Below are positions 52,048 through 60,438 of a stretch of DNA of 64,000 nt, piece after piece. The first letter of the stretch is position 1. The number at the start of each line of letters is the position of its first letter. The stretch comes from Halorubrum sp. PV6 (GTDB lineage: Archaea; Halobacteriota; Halobacteria; Halobacteriales; Haloferacaceae): assembly GCF_003990725.2 (NCBI RefSeq), contig NZ_CP030064.1, forward strand, positions 2,480,001 through 2,544,000, given 5' to 3'. Under the pieces are notes generated by a model, which was not told the origin of the DNA, searched no databases, and saw nothing but the letters and a program-made list of their open reading frames with translations. A program made the position numbers and the translations under genes.

Positions 52048-53027
52048 CGGGAAAACTCGGCCCCGACGCGCTCGCGGAGGTGCTCGCGGCGACGGGGGCC
52101 GACGACGCCGCGGTCGAGGTGGGGGCGGCCTACGGCGAGGACGCGGCCGCGATCGATCTGTCCGGCGCAAGCGGGACGCTCGTCGTCGCCGCCGACCCGC
52201 TGTCGCTCGCGGCCGACGCGGTCGGCGAACTGGCGGTCCACGTCGCCTGCAACGACGTGGCCGCGAGCGGGGCGGACCCGCGATGGCTCACGCACACGCT
52301 CTTTTTGCCCGACGCCGACGCTGCGCGTCGCCGAACCGTCATCGAGCAGGTGGACGCGACCGCCCGTGATCTGGGCGTTGCGATCGTCGGCGGACACACC
52401 GAGGTGTTGCCGTCGCTCGACAGGCCGCTCTGTTCGATGACCGCGCTCGGGACGACGGACCGCTTCGTGTCGAGCGGCGGGGCCGAGCCGGGCGACCGAC
52501 TCCTGCTCACGAAGGGGGCCGGGATCGAGGCGACCGCGATCCTCGCGAGCGACTTCCGCGAGGCGTGCGCCGAGGCGGGGGTCGCGACCGAGACGCTCGA
52601 CGCGGCCGCCGCGTTCCTCGACGACGTGAGCGTCGTTCCCGACGCGGCGGCCGTGCGCGACGCCGCGACCGCCATGCACGACCCGACCGAGGGCGGCCTG
52701 CTAACTGCGCTCGTCGAGACCGCGAGCGCGAGCGGGACCGAGTTGGCGGTCGAACGCGAACGCGTCCCGGTTCGACCCGAAACGCGGGCGTGCTGTGACG
52801 CGCTCGGCGTCGACCCGCTGGCGACGTTCGGCTCCGGCGCGCTGCTCGCGGCGGTACCCCCAGAGCGCGTCGACGACGCGCTCGATTCCCTGGCGGACGC
52901 CGGCATCGACGCGGCCGTGATCGGCGACGTTCGGGCGGCCGACGAGCGCGACGCCGGGAGCGTCCGCCTCGACGGCGACCGGATCGACGAGGCGCCGCGA
53001 GACGAGCTGTACCCGCTGTGGGAGTAG
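52044..53027 (+). CDS. AIR-synthase/HypE-fold protein of unknown substrate
   Basis: A 327-residue ATP-binding protein of the PurM/SelD/HypE/ThiL superfamily. Visible features are the N-terminal GEDAAAIDL (Mg/ATP), HVACNDVAASGADPRWLTHTLFLP, VGGHTEVLPSLD and the C-terminal MHDPTEGGLLTAL and FGSGALLAAV. It lacks the C-terminal Cys of HypE and the N-terminal Cys of SelD and is not a typical ThiL, so the substrate is open. It is translationally coupled to the AlaX-L gene, which suggests a tRNA- or amino-acid-linked role. Confidence 0.82.
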   Translation: MTGKLGPDALAEVLAATGADDAAVEVGAAYGEDAAAIDLSGASGTLVVAADPLSLAADAVGELAVHVACNDVAASGADPRWLTHTLFLPDADAARRRTVIEQVDATARDLGVAIVGGHTEVLPSLDRPLCSMTALGTTDRFVSSGGAEPGDRLLLTKGAGIEATAILASDFREACAEAGVATETLDAAAAFLDDVSVVPDAAAVRDAATAMHDPTEGGLLTALVETASASGTELAVERERVPVRPETRACCDALGVDPLATFGSGALLAAVPPERVDDALDSLADAGIDAAVIGDVRAADERDAGSVRLDGDRIDEAPRDELYPLWE

Positions 53028-53099
53028 CGTTCGGTCGCGAGATCGCCGACCCTCACCCCGATCGCGCAACTTTTTCCCTGTGCCGGTGAACGCTGTGGC

Positions 53100-54260
53100 A
53101 TGACTGGCACGCGCGTCGGCTCGGCGCTCACCGACGAACAGACGGCGATACGCGACCTCGTTCGCGAGTTCGCGGCCGAGGAGGTCCGGCCCGGCGCCGG
53201 CGAGGCCGACGAGGCCGAGTCGTTCCCGGAGGACGTGTGGGACGGGCTCGCCGAGCTCGGCGTGACCGGCCTGACGGTCCCCGAATCGTACGGCGGCTTC
53301 GGCGCCGACGAGACGACGTACGCGGTCGTCAACGAGGAGCTCGCGTACGGCCATCTGGCGGTCGCGACCGCGCTCTCCGTCCACTGTCTCGCGGCGTCCT
53401 GCATCGCCGAGTTCGGGAGCGAGGCCCAGCGAGAGCGCTGGCTCCCGGCGATGGCGAACGAGGGGCGACCGGTCGGGATGTTCTGTCTCTCCGAACCGCA
53501 CGCCGGGTCGAACCCGGCGGCGATGTCGACGACCGCCGAGTACGACTCGGAGACGGACGAGTACGTCCTCAACGGCGAAAAGCAGTGGATAACGAACGGG
53601 CAGCGCGGCGGGGTCGCGGTCGTGTTCGCGAAGACCGACGGCGACGACGACGCGTCGATCACCCAGTTCCTCGTCCCGGCCGACACGGAGGGGTTCGAGG
53701 TGGGGAGAAAAGAGGAGAAGCTCGGACTCCGGGCCTCGGACACGACCGCGATCAGTTTCGACGACTGCCGAATCCCGGCCGAGAACCGGCTCACCGAGGA
53801 GGGGTCCGGACTCTCGGCGGCCTTCCAGACGCTCACCGGCGGCCGCATCGGTATCGCGGCGCAGGCGGTCGGGCTGGCGCAGGCCGCCTTCGACGAAGCA
53901 AAGGCGTACGCCGCGGAGCGCGAGCAGTTCGGCGGCCCGATAGACGACATCCAGTCGATCCGGCACAAGTTCGCGGAGATGGCGACCGGCATCTCGGCGG
54001 CCCGCCTGCTGGTCCGCGAGGCCTGCCGGCAGGCCGAGGCGGGCGAGGACAACCGCGTCGCGGCCTCGAAGGCGAAGTACCGGGCCAGCGAGACCGCGAT
54101 GTCGGTGACTAACGAGGCGATCCAGATCCACGGCGGGTACGGCTACACCACCGAGTTCGACGTCGAGCGCTTCTACCGCGACGCGAAGATCACGGAGATA
54201 TACGAGGGGACGACGGAGATCCAGAAGACGATCATCGCTCGGGGGGTGTTAGGCGAGTGA
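53100..54260 (+). CDS. Acyl-CoA dehydrogenase
   Basis: A 386-residue FAD enzyme of beta-oxidation or branched-chain acyl-CoA oxidation. The signatures are GMFCLSEPHAGSNPAAM, YVLNGEKQWITNG, GLRASDTTAISFDDCRIP, and the C-terminal NEAIQIHGGYGYTTEF with FYRDAKITEIYEGTTEIQ, which contains the catalytic Glu region. The length matches short/medium-chain ACADs. The stop overlaps the GTG of a HAD gene (GTGA). An ETF gene is not nearby. The chain-length specificity is unknown. Confidence 0.96.
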   Translation: MTGTRVGSALTDEQTAIRDLVREFAAEEVRPGAGEADEAESFPEDVWDGLAELGVTGLTVPESYGGFGADETTYAVVNEELAYGHLAVATALSVHCLAASCIAEFGSEAQRERWLPAMANEGRPVGMFCLSEPHAGSNPAAMSTTAEYDSETDEYVLNGEKQWITNGQRGGVAVVFAKTDGDDDASITQFLVPADTEGFEVGRKEEKLGLRASDTTAISFDDCRIPAENRLTEEGSGLSAAFQTLTGGRIGIAAQAVGLAQAAFDEAKAYAAEREQFGGPIDDIQSIRHKFAEMATGISAARLLVREACRQAEAGEDNRVAASKAKYRASETAMSVTNEAIQIHGGYGYTTEFDVERFYRDAKITEIYEGTTEIQKTIIARGVLGE

Positions 54261-54901
54261 CGACCGACGACCGAGCGACCGAGACGGGCGGCGACGCCCC
54301 GAAGCGCGCCGCCCGCGGCGTGCCGAGCGTGGACCCGCCGATCGATCTGGGCGCGTACGACGCCGTCGTCTACGACCTCGACGGCACCCTCGTCGAGCTC
54401 GCGGTCGACTGGGAGGCCACCGCGAAGTCGGTCCTCGACGTGTACGCCGAACACGCGATCATCCCGCCGACCGACGAGCTGTGGGGGTTACTCGGGGCCG
54501 CCGACGAGTACGGCGTCAGCGACCCGGTCGAAGCCGCCATCGCCGACCGCGAGCGGGCCGGCGCGCGCGAGTCGGTCCTGCTCCCGCTTGGGAGCCGACT
54601 GATCGACGGCGCCCACGAGGCGGGGCCGCCCGCGGGCGTCTGCTCGCTCAACTGCGAGGAGGCGTGTCGGGTTGCGATCGAGACGCACGGATTCGGCGAC
54701 GCGCTCGACGCCGACGCCATCGTCGGGCGGGACACGGTCGAGACGTATAAACCGGACCCGGAATCGGTACTCGCCGCGGTCGATCGACTCGGGAGCGACC
54801 CTGAGCGCGCGCTGTTCGTCGGCGACTCGCGGCGCGACGCCGTGGCCTCCGAGCGCGCGGGCGTCCCCTTCGCGTGGGCGACGGACCTGAACGAGCGCTG
54901 A
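54257..54901 (+). CDS. HAD-superfamily hydrolase
   Basis: A 214-residue phosphatase-like protein. Motif I is DAVVYDLDGTLVELAVDW, motif II VCSLNCEE, and motifs III/IV KPDPESVLAAVDRL with ALFVGDSRRDAVASERAGV. The cap is a small helical C1 type as in phosphoglycolate phosphatase. The start GTG 54257 overlaps the acyl-CoA dehydrogenase stop by four bases, so expression is coupled. The substrate is unknown. Confidence 0.88.
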   Translation: MTTDDRATETGGDAPKRAARGVPSVDPPIDLGAYDAVVYDLDGTLVELAVDWEATAKSVLDVYAEHAIIPPTDELWGLLGAADEYGVSDPVEAAIADRERAGARESVLLPLGSRLIDGAHEAGPPAGVCSLNCEEACRVAIETHGFGDALDADAIVGRDTVETYKPDPESVLAAVDRLGSDPERALFVGDSRRDAVASERAGVPFAWATDLNER

Positions 54902-54915
54902 GGGCGGGCGGCGGA

Positions 54916-55440
54916 TTACGGCTCTTCTGTCGGGGGGGATTTGTCGGTAGGACCAGTGGGTTCGGTCTCGTCGACGGCGGTGTCGGCGGCGGTCGGGTCG
55001 CTATCGACGTTGTCGTCGGCGGAGGTGGCGTCCCCGCCGTCGAGGTCGGGGCTGGCGGCGTCTCCGTCCGTTGAACTACCGTCGCCCGCGTCGGTCCGGC
55101 GCGCGTAGAGCGCGACGGCGACGGCGGTGAGAAACCAGATCGGCGCGCCGACTCTGACCGCGAAGGCCGCGCGGGCCGACCACGATTCGAGGGTGACGAA
55201 CGCGGAGAGGACGGCGACGACCGGCGCCCCCACGAGGATGGTGAGGACGAACGTCGTCTGCATCACCCAGCCGTAGTCGATTCCCTCGTACTCGGCCCGC
55301 TCGACGGGTTGCACGACGAGCGGTTCGTGGCGAACGTGCAAATCGGTGACGGTCCGCGACCGGGAGAGCACTGTGCCGGTCAGATTTCCTGATCCCGCCA
55401 ATTTTACCCGGTCGCCCGGCTGTAGTCGAGATATGACCAC
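54916..55440 (-). CDS. Two-helix membrane protein with acidic tail, unknown function
   Basis: A 174-residue protein. A short beta-rich N-terminus (RLQPGDRVKLAGSGNLTGTVLS) precedes two membrane helices (about 63-86 and 94-112), then a Thr/Asp/Gly-rich acidic tail of about 60 residues. I do not recognise the family. The start is uncertain: GTG 55440 keeps the conserved-looking beta-rich segment but overlaps panB by 8 bp; GTG 55371 is an alternative. Confidence 0.6.
   Translation of the reverse strand: MVISRLQPGDRVKLAGSGNLTGTVLSRSRTVTDLHVRHEPLVVQPVERAEYEGIDYGWVMQTTFVLTILVGAPVVAVLSAFVTLESWSARAAFAVRVGAPIWFLTAVAVALYARRTDAGDGSSTDGDAASPDLDGGDATSADDNVDSDPTAADTAVDETEPTGPTDKSPPTEEP
55401..55408 (+). 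promoter_or_regulatory. TATA-like box of panB
   Basis: ATTTTACC lies about 28-32 nt before ATG 55433, within the 5' part of the divergent membrane-protein gene. Confidence 0.5.
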
Positions 55441-56239
55441 GACGCGGGGACTGCGGGAGGGCGACGATCCGATCACGATGTTGACCGCCTACGACGCCCC
55501 GACGGCGGCGGTGATCGACGAGGCCGACATCGACGTGGTGCTCGTCGGCGATAGCATGGGCAACACCGCGCTCGGCTACGACTCGACGCTGCCCGTAACC
55601 TTCGAGGAGGTCGCCAGCCGGACCGCCGCGGTCGCCCGCGCGACCGAGGACGCGCTGGTCGTCGCCGACATGCCCTTCCTCTCGTTCGGCGTCGACGAGG
55701 CGGAATCGGTGCGCAACGCCGGACGCCTTTTAAAAGAGGCCGATGCCGACGCGGTGAAAATCGAGAGCGGCCCACACACCGTCGAGATGACCGAGCGGAT
55801 GACCGCGATCGGGATTCCGGTGATGGCGCACCTCGGCTTGACCCCCCAACACGTCAACCGCGTCGGCGGGTACACACGACAGGGGACTGATCAGGCGGCC
55901 GCAGAGGAGATAATCGACCTCGCGGGCGCTCACGCCGAAGCGGGCGCGTTCGCGCTCGTCTTAGAACACGTTCCCGCGAACCTCGCCGGGGCGGTGACGG
56001 AGGCGCTCGACATCCCCACGATCGGTATCGGTGCAGGCCCGGACTGCGACGGCCAGGTCCTCGTGATCAACGACGCGGTCGGACTGGGCGAGTGGTCGCC
56101 GCCCTTCTCCCGGCAGTTCGGCGACGTGCGCGGCGAGATGCGCGACGCGGTCGAAGCGTACCGCGACGCGGTGACGAGCGGCGAGTTCCCGGCCGAGGAG
56201 CACTCACACGTCGAGTCGGACCTCGAAGACCTGTACTGA
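55433..56239 (+). CDS. panB: 3-methyl-2-oxobutanoate hydroxymethyltransferase
   Basis: A 268-residue TIM-barrel enzyme making ketopantoate from ketoisovalerate and methylene-tetrahydropterin, for pantothenate and CoA synthesis. The Mg/substrate motif is VVLVGDSMGNTALGYDST (Asp40, Ser41), followed by VVADMPFLSF, AVKIESGPHTVEM, PVMAHLGLTPQHVN and the C-terminal IGIGAGPDCDGQVLV. The length fits PanB. ATG 55433 has a TATA-like box about 30 nt upstream. Archaeal PanB is an established route member. No panE-type gene is next to it. Confidence 0.95.
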   Translation: MTTTRGLREGDDPITMLTAYDAPTAAVIDEADIDVVLVGDSMGNTALGYDSTLPVTFEEVASRTAAVARATEDALVVADMPFLSFGVDEAESVRNAGRLLKEADADAVKIESGPHTVEMTERMTAIGIPVMAHLGLTPQHVNRVGGYTRQGTDQAAAEEIIDLAGAHAEAGAFALVLEHVPANLAGAVTEALDIPTIGIGAGPDCDGQVLVINDAVGLGEWSPPFSRQFGDVRGEMRDAVEAYRDAVTSGEFPAEEHSHVESDLEDLY

Positions 56240-56364
56240 GCCGATCGGAGTCCCGCGCTCGCGGGGGTTTATATACCGTGTCGCGGTCGCGGAGCGAAAC
56301 CGCCCGCTCGGTCGGCGATAGCTGAACCGGGTCCCGCGTCGAAATCGCCGCACCCGGCGTGGGG

Positions 56365-56370
56365 TATATA
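56365..56370 (+). promoter_or_regulatory. TATA box before the DUF460 gene
   Basis: TATATA lies 25-30 nt before GTG 56395 and supports that start over the in-frame GTG at 56359, which would lie upstream of the box. Confidence 0.6.
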
Positions 56371-56394
56371 CGCGCCAACGGCCTACGTGAACTC

Positions 56395-58443
56395 GTGACA
56401 ACCCGGACCATCCGCGCCCGCGACCGGCCGGTGTTCGGCGTCGACGTCCACAGCGGCGACGTTCGCGGCGACGACCCCTCCTACGCCCTCGTGATCTTAG
56501 ACCCCGTCGACGAGGACGACCCCGACGCGCCCGACGCCGACGGCCCGATGGCGCGGATCACCCGCGACGTGGTGTCGTTCCGGAAGCTCTGTCGGCTGAT
56601 CGACGACCGCGAGCCGCTGTACGTCGCCACCGACAACGCCTACGAGCTGGCGGCGGACAAGGGGGAGCTCGTCGGCTTCCTCCGGTCGCTGCCCGACGGC
56701 ACGCGACTGGTGCAGGTGACCGGCGCGGAGCGACCCGAACCCCTCTCGCGGGTCGCCTCCAGACACGGCATCCCGTACGGGAAAGAGCCGATGAAGGAGG
56801 CGGAGGCGTCCGCCCGGCTCGCGGCCGCCAACGTCGGCCACGAGGTGACCGCGTTCACCGACGAGACGCGGGTGAAGGTGTCCCGCGGGCGGTCGACCGG
56901 GAAGGGCGGATGGAGCCAGGACCGGTACACCCGGCGCATCCACGGCAACGTCCGGAAGCGGACCCGGCAGGTCCAGTCGAAGCTGAAGGAGGCGAACCTC
57001 TCGTTCGAGCGCGACGTGACCGAAAAATACGGCGGCTACGCGAACGCGACGTTCACCGTCGAGGCCCGTCCCGAGGACATCCCCGTGTCGAACTCGCGGG
57101 CCGGCGACGTCCGCGTCGAGGTCGAGCGCGAGCGGCGCGACGGGATCGAGTACGAGCCCCTCGTCAAGCGGCGCGACCGGGTGATAGTCGGGATCGATCC
57201 GGGGACGACCACCGCGGCCGCAGTCGTCGGCCTCGACGGGACCGTCCACGCGCTCTACTCCTCGCGAACGTCCGACACCGCCGACGTGACTGAATGGATC
57301 GTCGAGCAGGGCCGACCGATCATCGTCGCCGCCGACGTGGAGCCGATGCCGGAGACCGTCGAGAAGTTCCGGCGCTCGTTCGACGCCGCCGGGTGGAAGC
57401 CGACGACCGACCTCCCGGTGGACGAAAAACTCCACCGAACCCGCGAGGCGAACTACGACAACGACCACGAGCGCGACGCGCTGGCGGCCGCGCTGTACGC
57501 CTACGACGACCACGAAGACCAGTTCGAACGGATCGCCGCGAAGACCCCGCCCCGGCTCGACCGCGAGGCGGTGATCGCCGGCGTCGTCGCCGGCGGGTCG
57601 TCCGTCGAGGCCGTGATCGAGTCGCTGAACGACGACGACGGCGACGGGGGCGACGGCGGCGGGAGCGACGACGAGACGGACCCCACGGAGCCCGAGCGGA
57701 CCGAAGAGGAGGAGACGATTCGGCGACTCCGCGAGCGCGTCGACCGGCTGGAGTCGCACGCGGAGTCGCTCGAAGACGACCTCGACGAGCGCGACGAGCG
57801 GATCGCGGAACTGGAAGGCGAGTTAGAGGAGGCGAAACGCGAAGAGCGGATCGAGGCGCGAACCCGTCGCGCCGTCTCGCGGCTCGAACGCGAGACCGAC
57901 CGGCTCGAACGCGAACGCGACGAGGCGAGAGAGACCGTCGAGACGCTGGAAACGAAGGTAGAGACGCTCAAGGAGCTGTGGCGGCTCGACCACTCGAACT
58001 TCGACGACGTGGCCGACGACCGGGGGCTCGTGAGCGTGAAAGTCGTCGAGCAGTTCACGCTCGACGCCATCGAAACCGCAGACGAAGAGTACGGGCTCGT
58101 CGCCGGCGACGTGGTCTACTTGCGCGACGCCTCCGGCGCCGGGCGGCGGACCGCGGAGCGACTGGCCGAGACGGAGCCGCGCGCCGTGATCCGCGACGGA
58201 AACCTCTCCGAGGTGGCCGATCAGGTCCTCTTCGACCACGACGTGCCGGTGCTCCCGGCCGACGCGGTCCCCGTGCGCGAGGTCGACGAGCTGGCGGTCG
58301 CGAGCGAGGAGGCCGTCGTGGCCGCCCTCGACGACTGGGAGCGCCGCGCCGAGCGCCGCCGGAAGGCCGAGAAACAGGAGCACCTCGACCGGATCATCTC
58401 GGAGCACCGGGCGGGGCGAACGCTCCCGGAGACCGAGGAGTAA
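56395..58443 (+). CDS. DUF460-family protein (RNase H/RuvC-like with coiled coil)
   Basis: A 682-residue archaeal protein. The N-terminal half carries PVFGVDVHSGD and RLVQVTGAERPEPLSRVASRHG. The second RNase H-like domain begins VIVGIDPGTTTAAAVVGLDG (about 270), typical of RuvC-like folds, with Asp/Glu in NYDNDHERDALAAALYAYDD. An acidic linker and a long coiled coil (about 435-535) follow, then a C-terminal domain (LVAGDVVYLRDASGAGRRTAERL). The family is conserved across archaea; nuclease function is predicted but not proven to my knowledge. It starts at GTG 56395 by TATA spacing. Confidence 0.88.
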   Translation: MTTRTIRARDRPVFGVDVHSGDVRGDDPSYALVILDPVDEDDPDAPDADGPMARITRDVVSFRKLCRLIDDREPLYVATDNAYELAADKGELVGFLRSLPDGTRLVQVTGAERPEPLSRVASRHGIPYGKEPMKEAEASARLAAANVGHEVTAFTDETRVKVSRGRSTGKGGWSQDRYTRRIHGNVRKRTRQVQSKLKEANLSFERDVTEKYGGYANATFTVEARPEDIPVSNSRAGDVRVEVERERRDGIEYEPLVKRRDRVIVGIDPGTTTAAAVVGLDGTVHALYSSRTSDTADVTEWIVEQGRPIIVAADVEPMPETVEKFRRSFDAAGWKPTTDLPVDEKLHRTREANYDNDHERDALAAALYAYDDHEDQFERIAAKTPPRLDREAVIAGVVAGGSSVEAVIESLNDDDGDGGDGGGSDDETDPTEPERTEEEETIRRLRERVDRLESHAESLEDDLDERDERIAELEGELEEAKREERIEARTRRAVSRLERETDRLERERDEARETVETLETKVETLKELWRLDHSNFDDVADDRGLVSVKVVEQFTLDAIETADEEYGLVAGDVVYLRDASGAGRRTAERLAETEPRAVIRDGNLSEVADQVLFDHDVPVLPADAVPVREVDELAVASEEAVVAALDDWERRAERRRKAEKQEHLDRIISEHRAGRTLPETEE

Positions 58444-58509
58444 GACTGGTGGCGGCGTGTCGGGGCGACCGCCACCGCCGCCGGCCGCGCGCACGCTTCC
58501 AGAAGTCAT

Positions 58510-59523
58510 ATGTCCGACAACCGCGCAGTCGTGCCTATGGACGCTTACGAGCGGATCACCCGGAACGCGGCCGAGGTGGTCACCGAGGAGGAGATCGAGG
58601 CGCTGGCCGACGACCCGGACGGAAAGCGGGCGTACGTCGGCTACGAGCCCTCGGGGGTTCTCCACATCGGACACATGCTCACCGCGAACAAGCTCATCGA
58701 CCTCCAGGCGGCCGGCTTCGAGGTGACGGTCCTCTTGGCCGACGTACACGCCTACCTCAACGACAAGGGCTCCTTCGAGGAGATCCGCCACACCGCAGAG
58801 CGGATGCGCGACCAGTTCATCGCGTACGGGCTCGACGAGTCGAACACGCAGTTCGTTCTCGGCTCCGACTTCCAACTCGACGACGACTACACGCTGGATC
58901 TCCACTCGTTAGAGCTCGAAACGACGCTCGCGAGAGCCGAGCGCGCGATGGCGGAGATCACCTCCGGCGACTCGGTGAAGGTGTCGCAGGCGGTGTACCC
59001 GCTGATGCAGGCGCTCGACATCCCGTACCTCGGCGTCGACTTGGCGGTCGGCGGGATGGAACAGCGGAAGGTCCACATGCTCGCGCGCGACGTGCTGCCG
59101 AGCATCGATCGCGAGCCGCCGACGAGCCTCCACACCCCGCTCATCGCCGACTTGGGGACGGGTCGCGGGAAGATGTCCTCCAGCGAGGGCGTCACCATCT
59201 CGATGGAGGACTCCCGCGCAGACATCGAATCGAAGGTGAACGACGCGTACTGTCCGCCGACGGCCGACCCCGAACCGGCCGACGACGGCGGCGAGAGGGA
59301 GAACCCCGTCCTGCAGGTGTTCGAGTACCACGTGTTCCCGCGGTTCGAGACCGTGGTCGTCGAGCGCCCCGAGGAGTACGGCGGCGACTTGGCGTACGGC
59401 GCGTACGACGAGTTAGAGGACGATCTCGAGTCCGGAGAGCTCCATCCCGCCGACGCGAAGGGGGCGCTCGCCGAGTACCTCGACCGGCTCATCGCGCCGG
59501 GTCGCGAACAGTTGGCCGAGTAG
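58510..59523 (+). CDS. tyrS: Tyrosyl-tRNA synthetase
   Basis: A 337-residue class Ic synthetase charging tRNA-Tyr. The HIGH motif is LHIGHM (52-55) after YVGYEPSG, and KMSSS is at 221-225. Tyrosine-pocket segments such as QAVYPLMQALD and LGVDLAVGGMEQRKVHM are typical of archaeal TyrRS, which lacks the S4 domain of bacterial forms. An in-frame ATG at 58537 (MDAYERITRN) is an alternative start. It directly follows the DUF460 gene. Confidence 0.96.
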   Translation: MSDNRAVVPMDAYERITRNAAEVVTEEEIEALADDPDGKRAYVGYEPSGVLHIGHMLTANKLIDLQAAGFEVTVLLADVHAYLNDKGSFEEIRHTAERMRDQFIAYGLDESNTQFVLGSDFQLDDDYTLDLHSLELETTLARAERAMAEITSGDSVKVSQAVYPLMQALDIPYLGVDLAVGGMEQRKVHMLARDVLPSIDREPPTSLHTPLIADLGTGRGKMSSSEGVTISMEDSRADIESKVNDAYCPPTADPEPADDGGERENPVLQVFEYHVFPRFETVVVERPEEYGGDLAYGAYDELEDDLESGELHPADAKGALAEYLDRLIAPGREQLAE

Positions 59524-59543
59524 GTAGCCGCGTTATACGTCGT

Positions 59544-60308
59544 TCAGCCGCTAATTTTCCCGTCTGCTGTGTGTCCCCCGTACTCACAGGTCCCGTCCAG
59601 ACAGCCGCGGCCGGCGGCCGTCTCGAAGACGGGGAGCCCGCAGTCGCACTCGTCGACGACGACGCCGGACGGAATCGAGAAGGTCGTCTCACACGCCGGA
59701 CGATTCTCGCAGGCGAGATAGACGCGGCCGGGCGCAGACTGGACGGTGAGCGCTCCCTCACAGTCCGGGCAGTCCCAGACGCGGGAGAACCGGTCGCTGA
59801 CCGCGGTCGCCATGGGGTCGCAGGCGGGGTCGAGACAGAGGTGGAACGGCTCGCCGCGCTCGATTCGAATCTTCGGGAGCCCGCAGTCGTCGCAGGTTCC
59901 GTCGGTGACGCTCGCGCCGGCCGGGAGCCCCCACCGCTGCTCGCAGTCGAGACAGACCACGTCGCCGCGCGAGCGAATCAAAACCCCGCCGTCGTCAGGG
60001 CACGTCCCGACCGGCAGACCGGCCTCCGTGACCGGGAGCGCGCGGTCCGCGGTGGCCGTCTCGGCGACGACGCGGAGCCGACGCGAGCCGTCGCGGGCGG
60101 TCACGGAGAAGCCGTCCCCGTCGCCTTCGACGACGACGCTCTCGGGGCGCGTGAGCCACGCGACCGGCTGGTAGCCGTCGGCGTCGTGGACGAGCGTGGT
60201 GTCGTCGGGTTTGACGATGACGACGACGCGCCCCCGGTGGGTCCGGGAGCGGTCGCCGCGTTCGGTCACTCGACAGTCGCCGGCGAACACACGGAGTCGT
60301 TCGGGCAT
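59544..60308 (-). CDS. NucS-N/DUF91-like protein with Topo-I-type zinc fingers
   Basis: A 254-residue protein. The first about 100 residues (RLRVFAGDCRVTERGDRSRTHRGRVVVIVKPDDTTLVHDADGYQPVAWL) resemble the NucS N-terminal DNA-binding domain; the NucS nuclease domain is absent. Four Cys4-type zinc fingers follow (CPDD...CLDC; CDDC...CLDPAC; CPDC...CENRPAC; CDC...CLDGTC), like the C-terminal fingers of type IA topoisomerases. It is probably a nucleic-acid-binding protein. ATG 60308 is chosen over an in-frame ATG at 60386. It converges with tyrS. Confidence 0.8.
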   Translation of the reverse strand: MPERLRVFAGDCRVTERGDRSRTHRGRVVVIVKPDDTTLVHDADGYQPVAWLTRPESVVVEGDGDGFSVTARDGSRRLRVVAETATADRALPVTEAGLPVGTCPDDGGVLIRSRGDVVCLDCEQRWGLPAGASVTDGTCDDCGLPKIRIERGEPFHLCLDPACDPMATAVSDRFSRVWDCPDCEGALTVQSAPGRVYLACENRPACETTFSIPSGVVVDECDCGLPVFETAAGRGCLDGTCEYGGHTADGKISG

Positions 60309-60438
60309 ACGGCCGGATGGGGCCAGTATGGGTCTTAAGCGGTCGGAGCCGGGGTTTAAATGGGATACAGGGCGGCGCTGCGTCACGACCGCTCGTCGGC
60401 GCCGACGGTTCGCGAGAACCGGTTCGGCGGACTGCGGC

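Noticed and set aside
52044-53027. Hydrogenase maturation protein HypE or selenophosphate synthase
   Set aside because: The diagnostic cysteines of both are missing and no hydrogenase or Sec genes are seen.
57294-60338. A 1014-codon plus-strand frame
   Set aside because: It overlaps the DUF460 and tyrS genes in another frame and is Arg-rich; the real genes have clear motifs.
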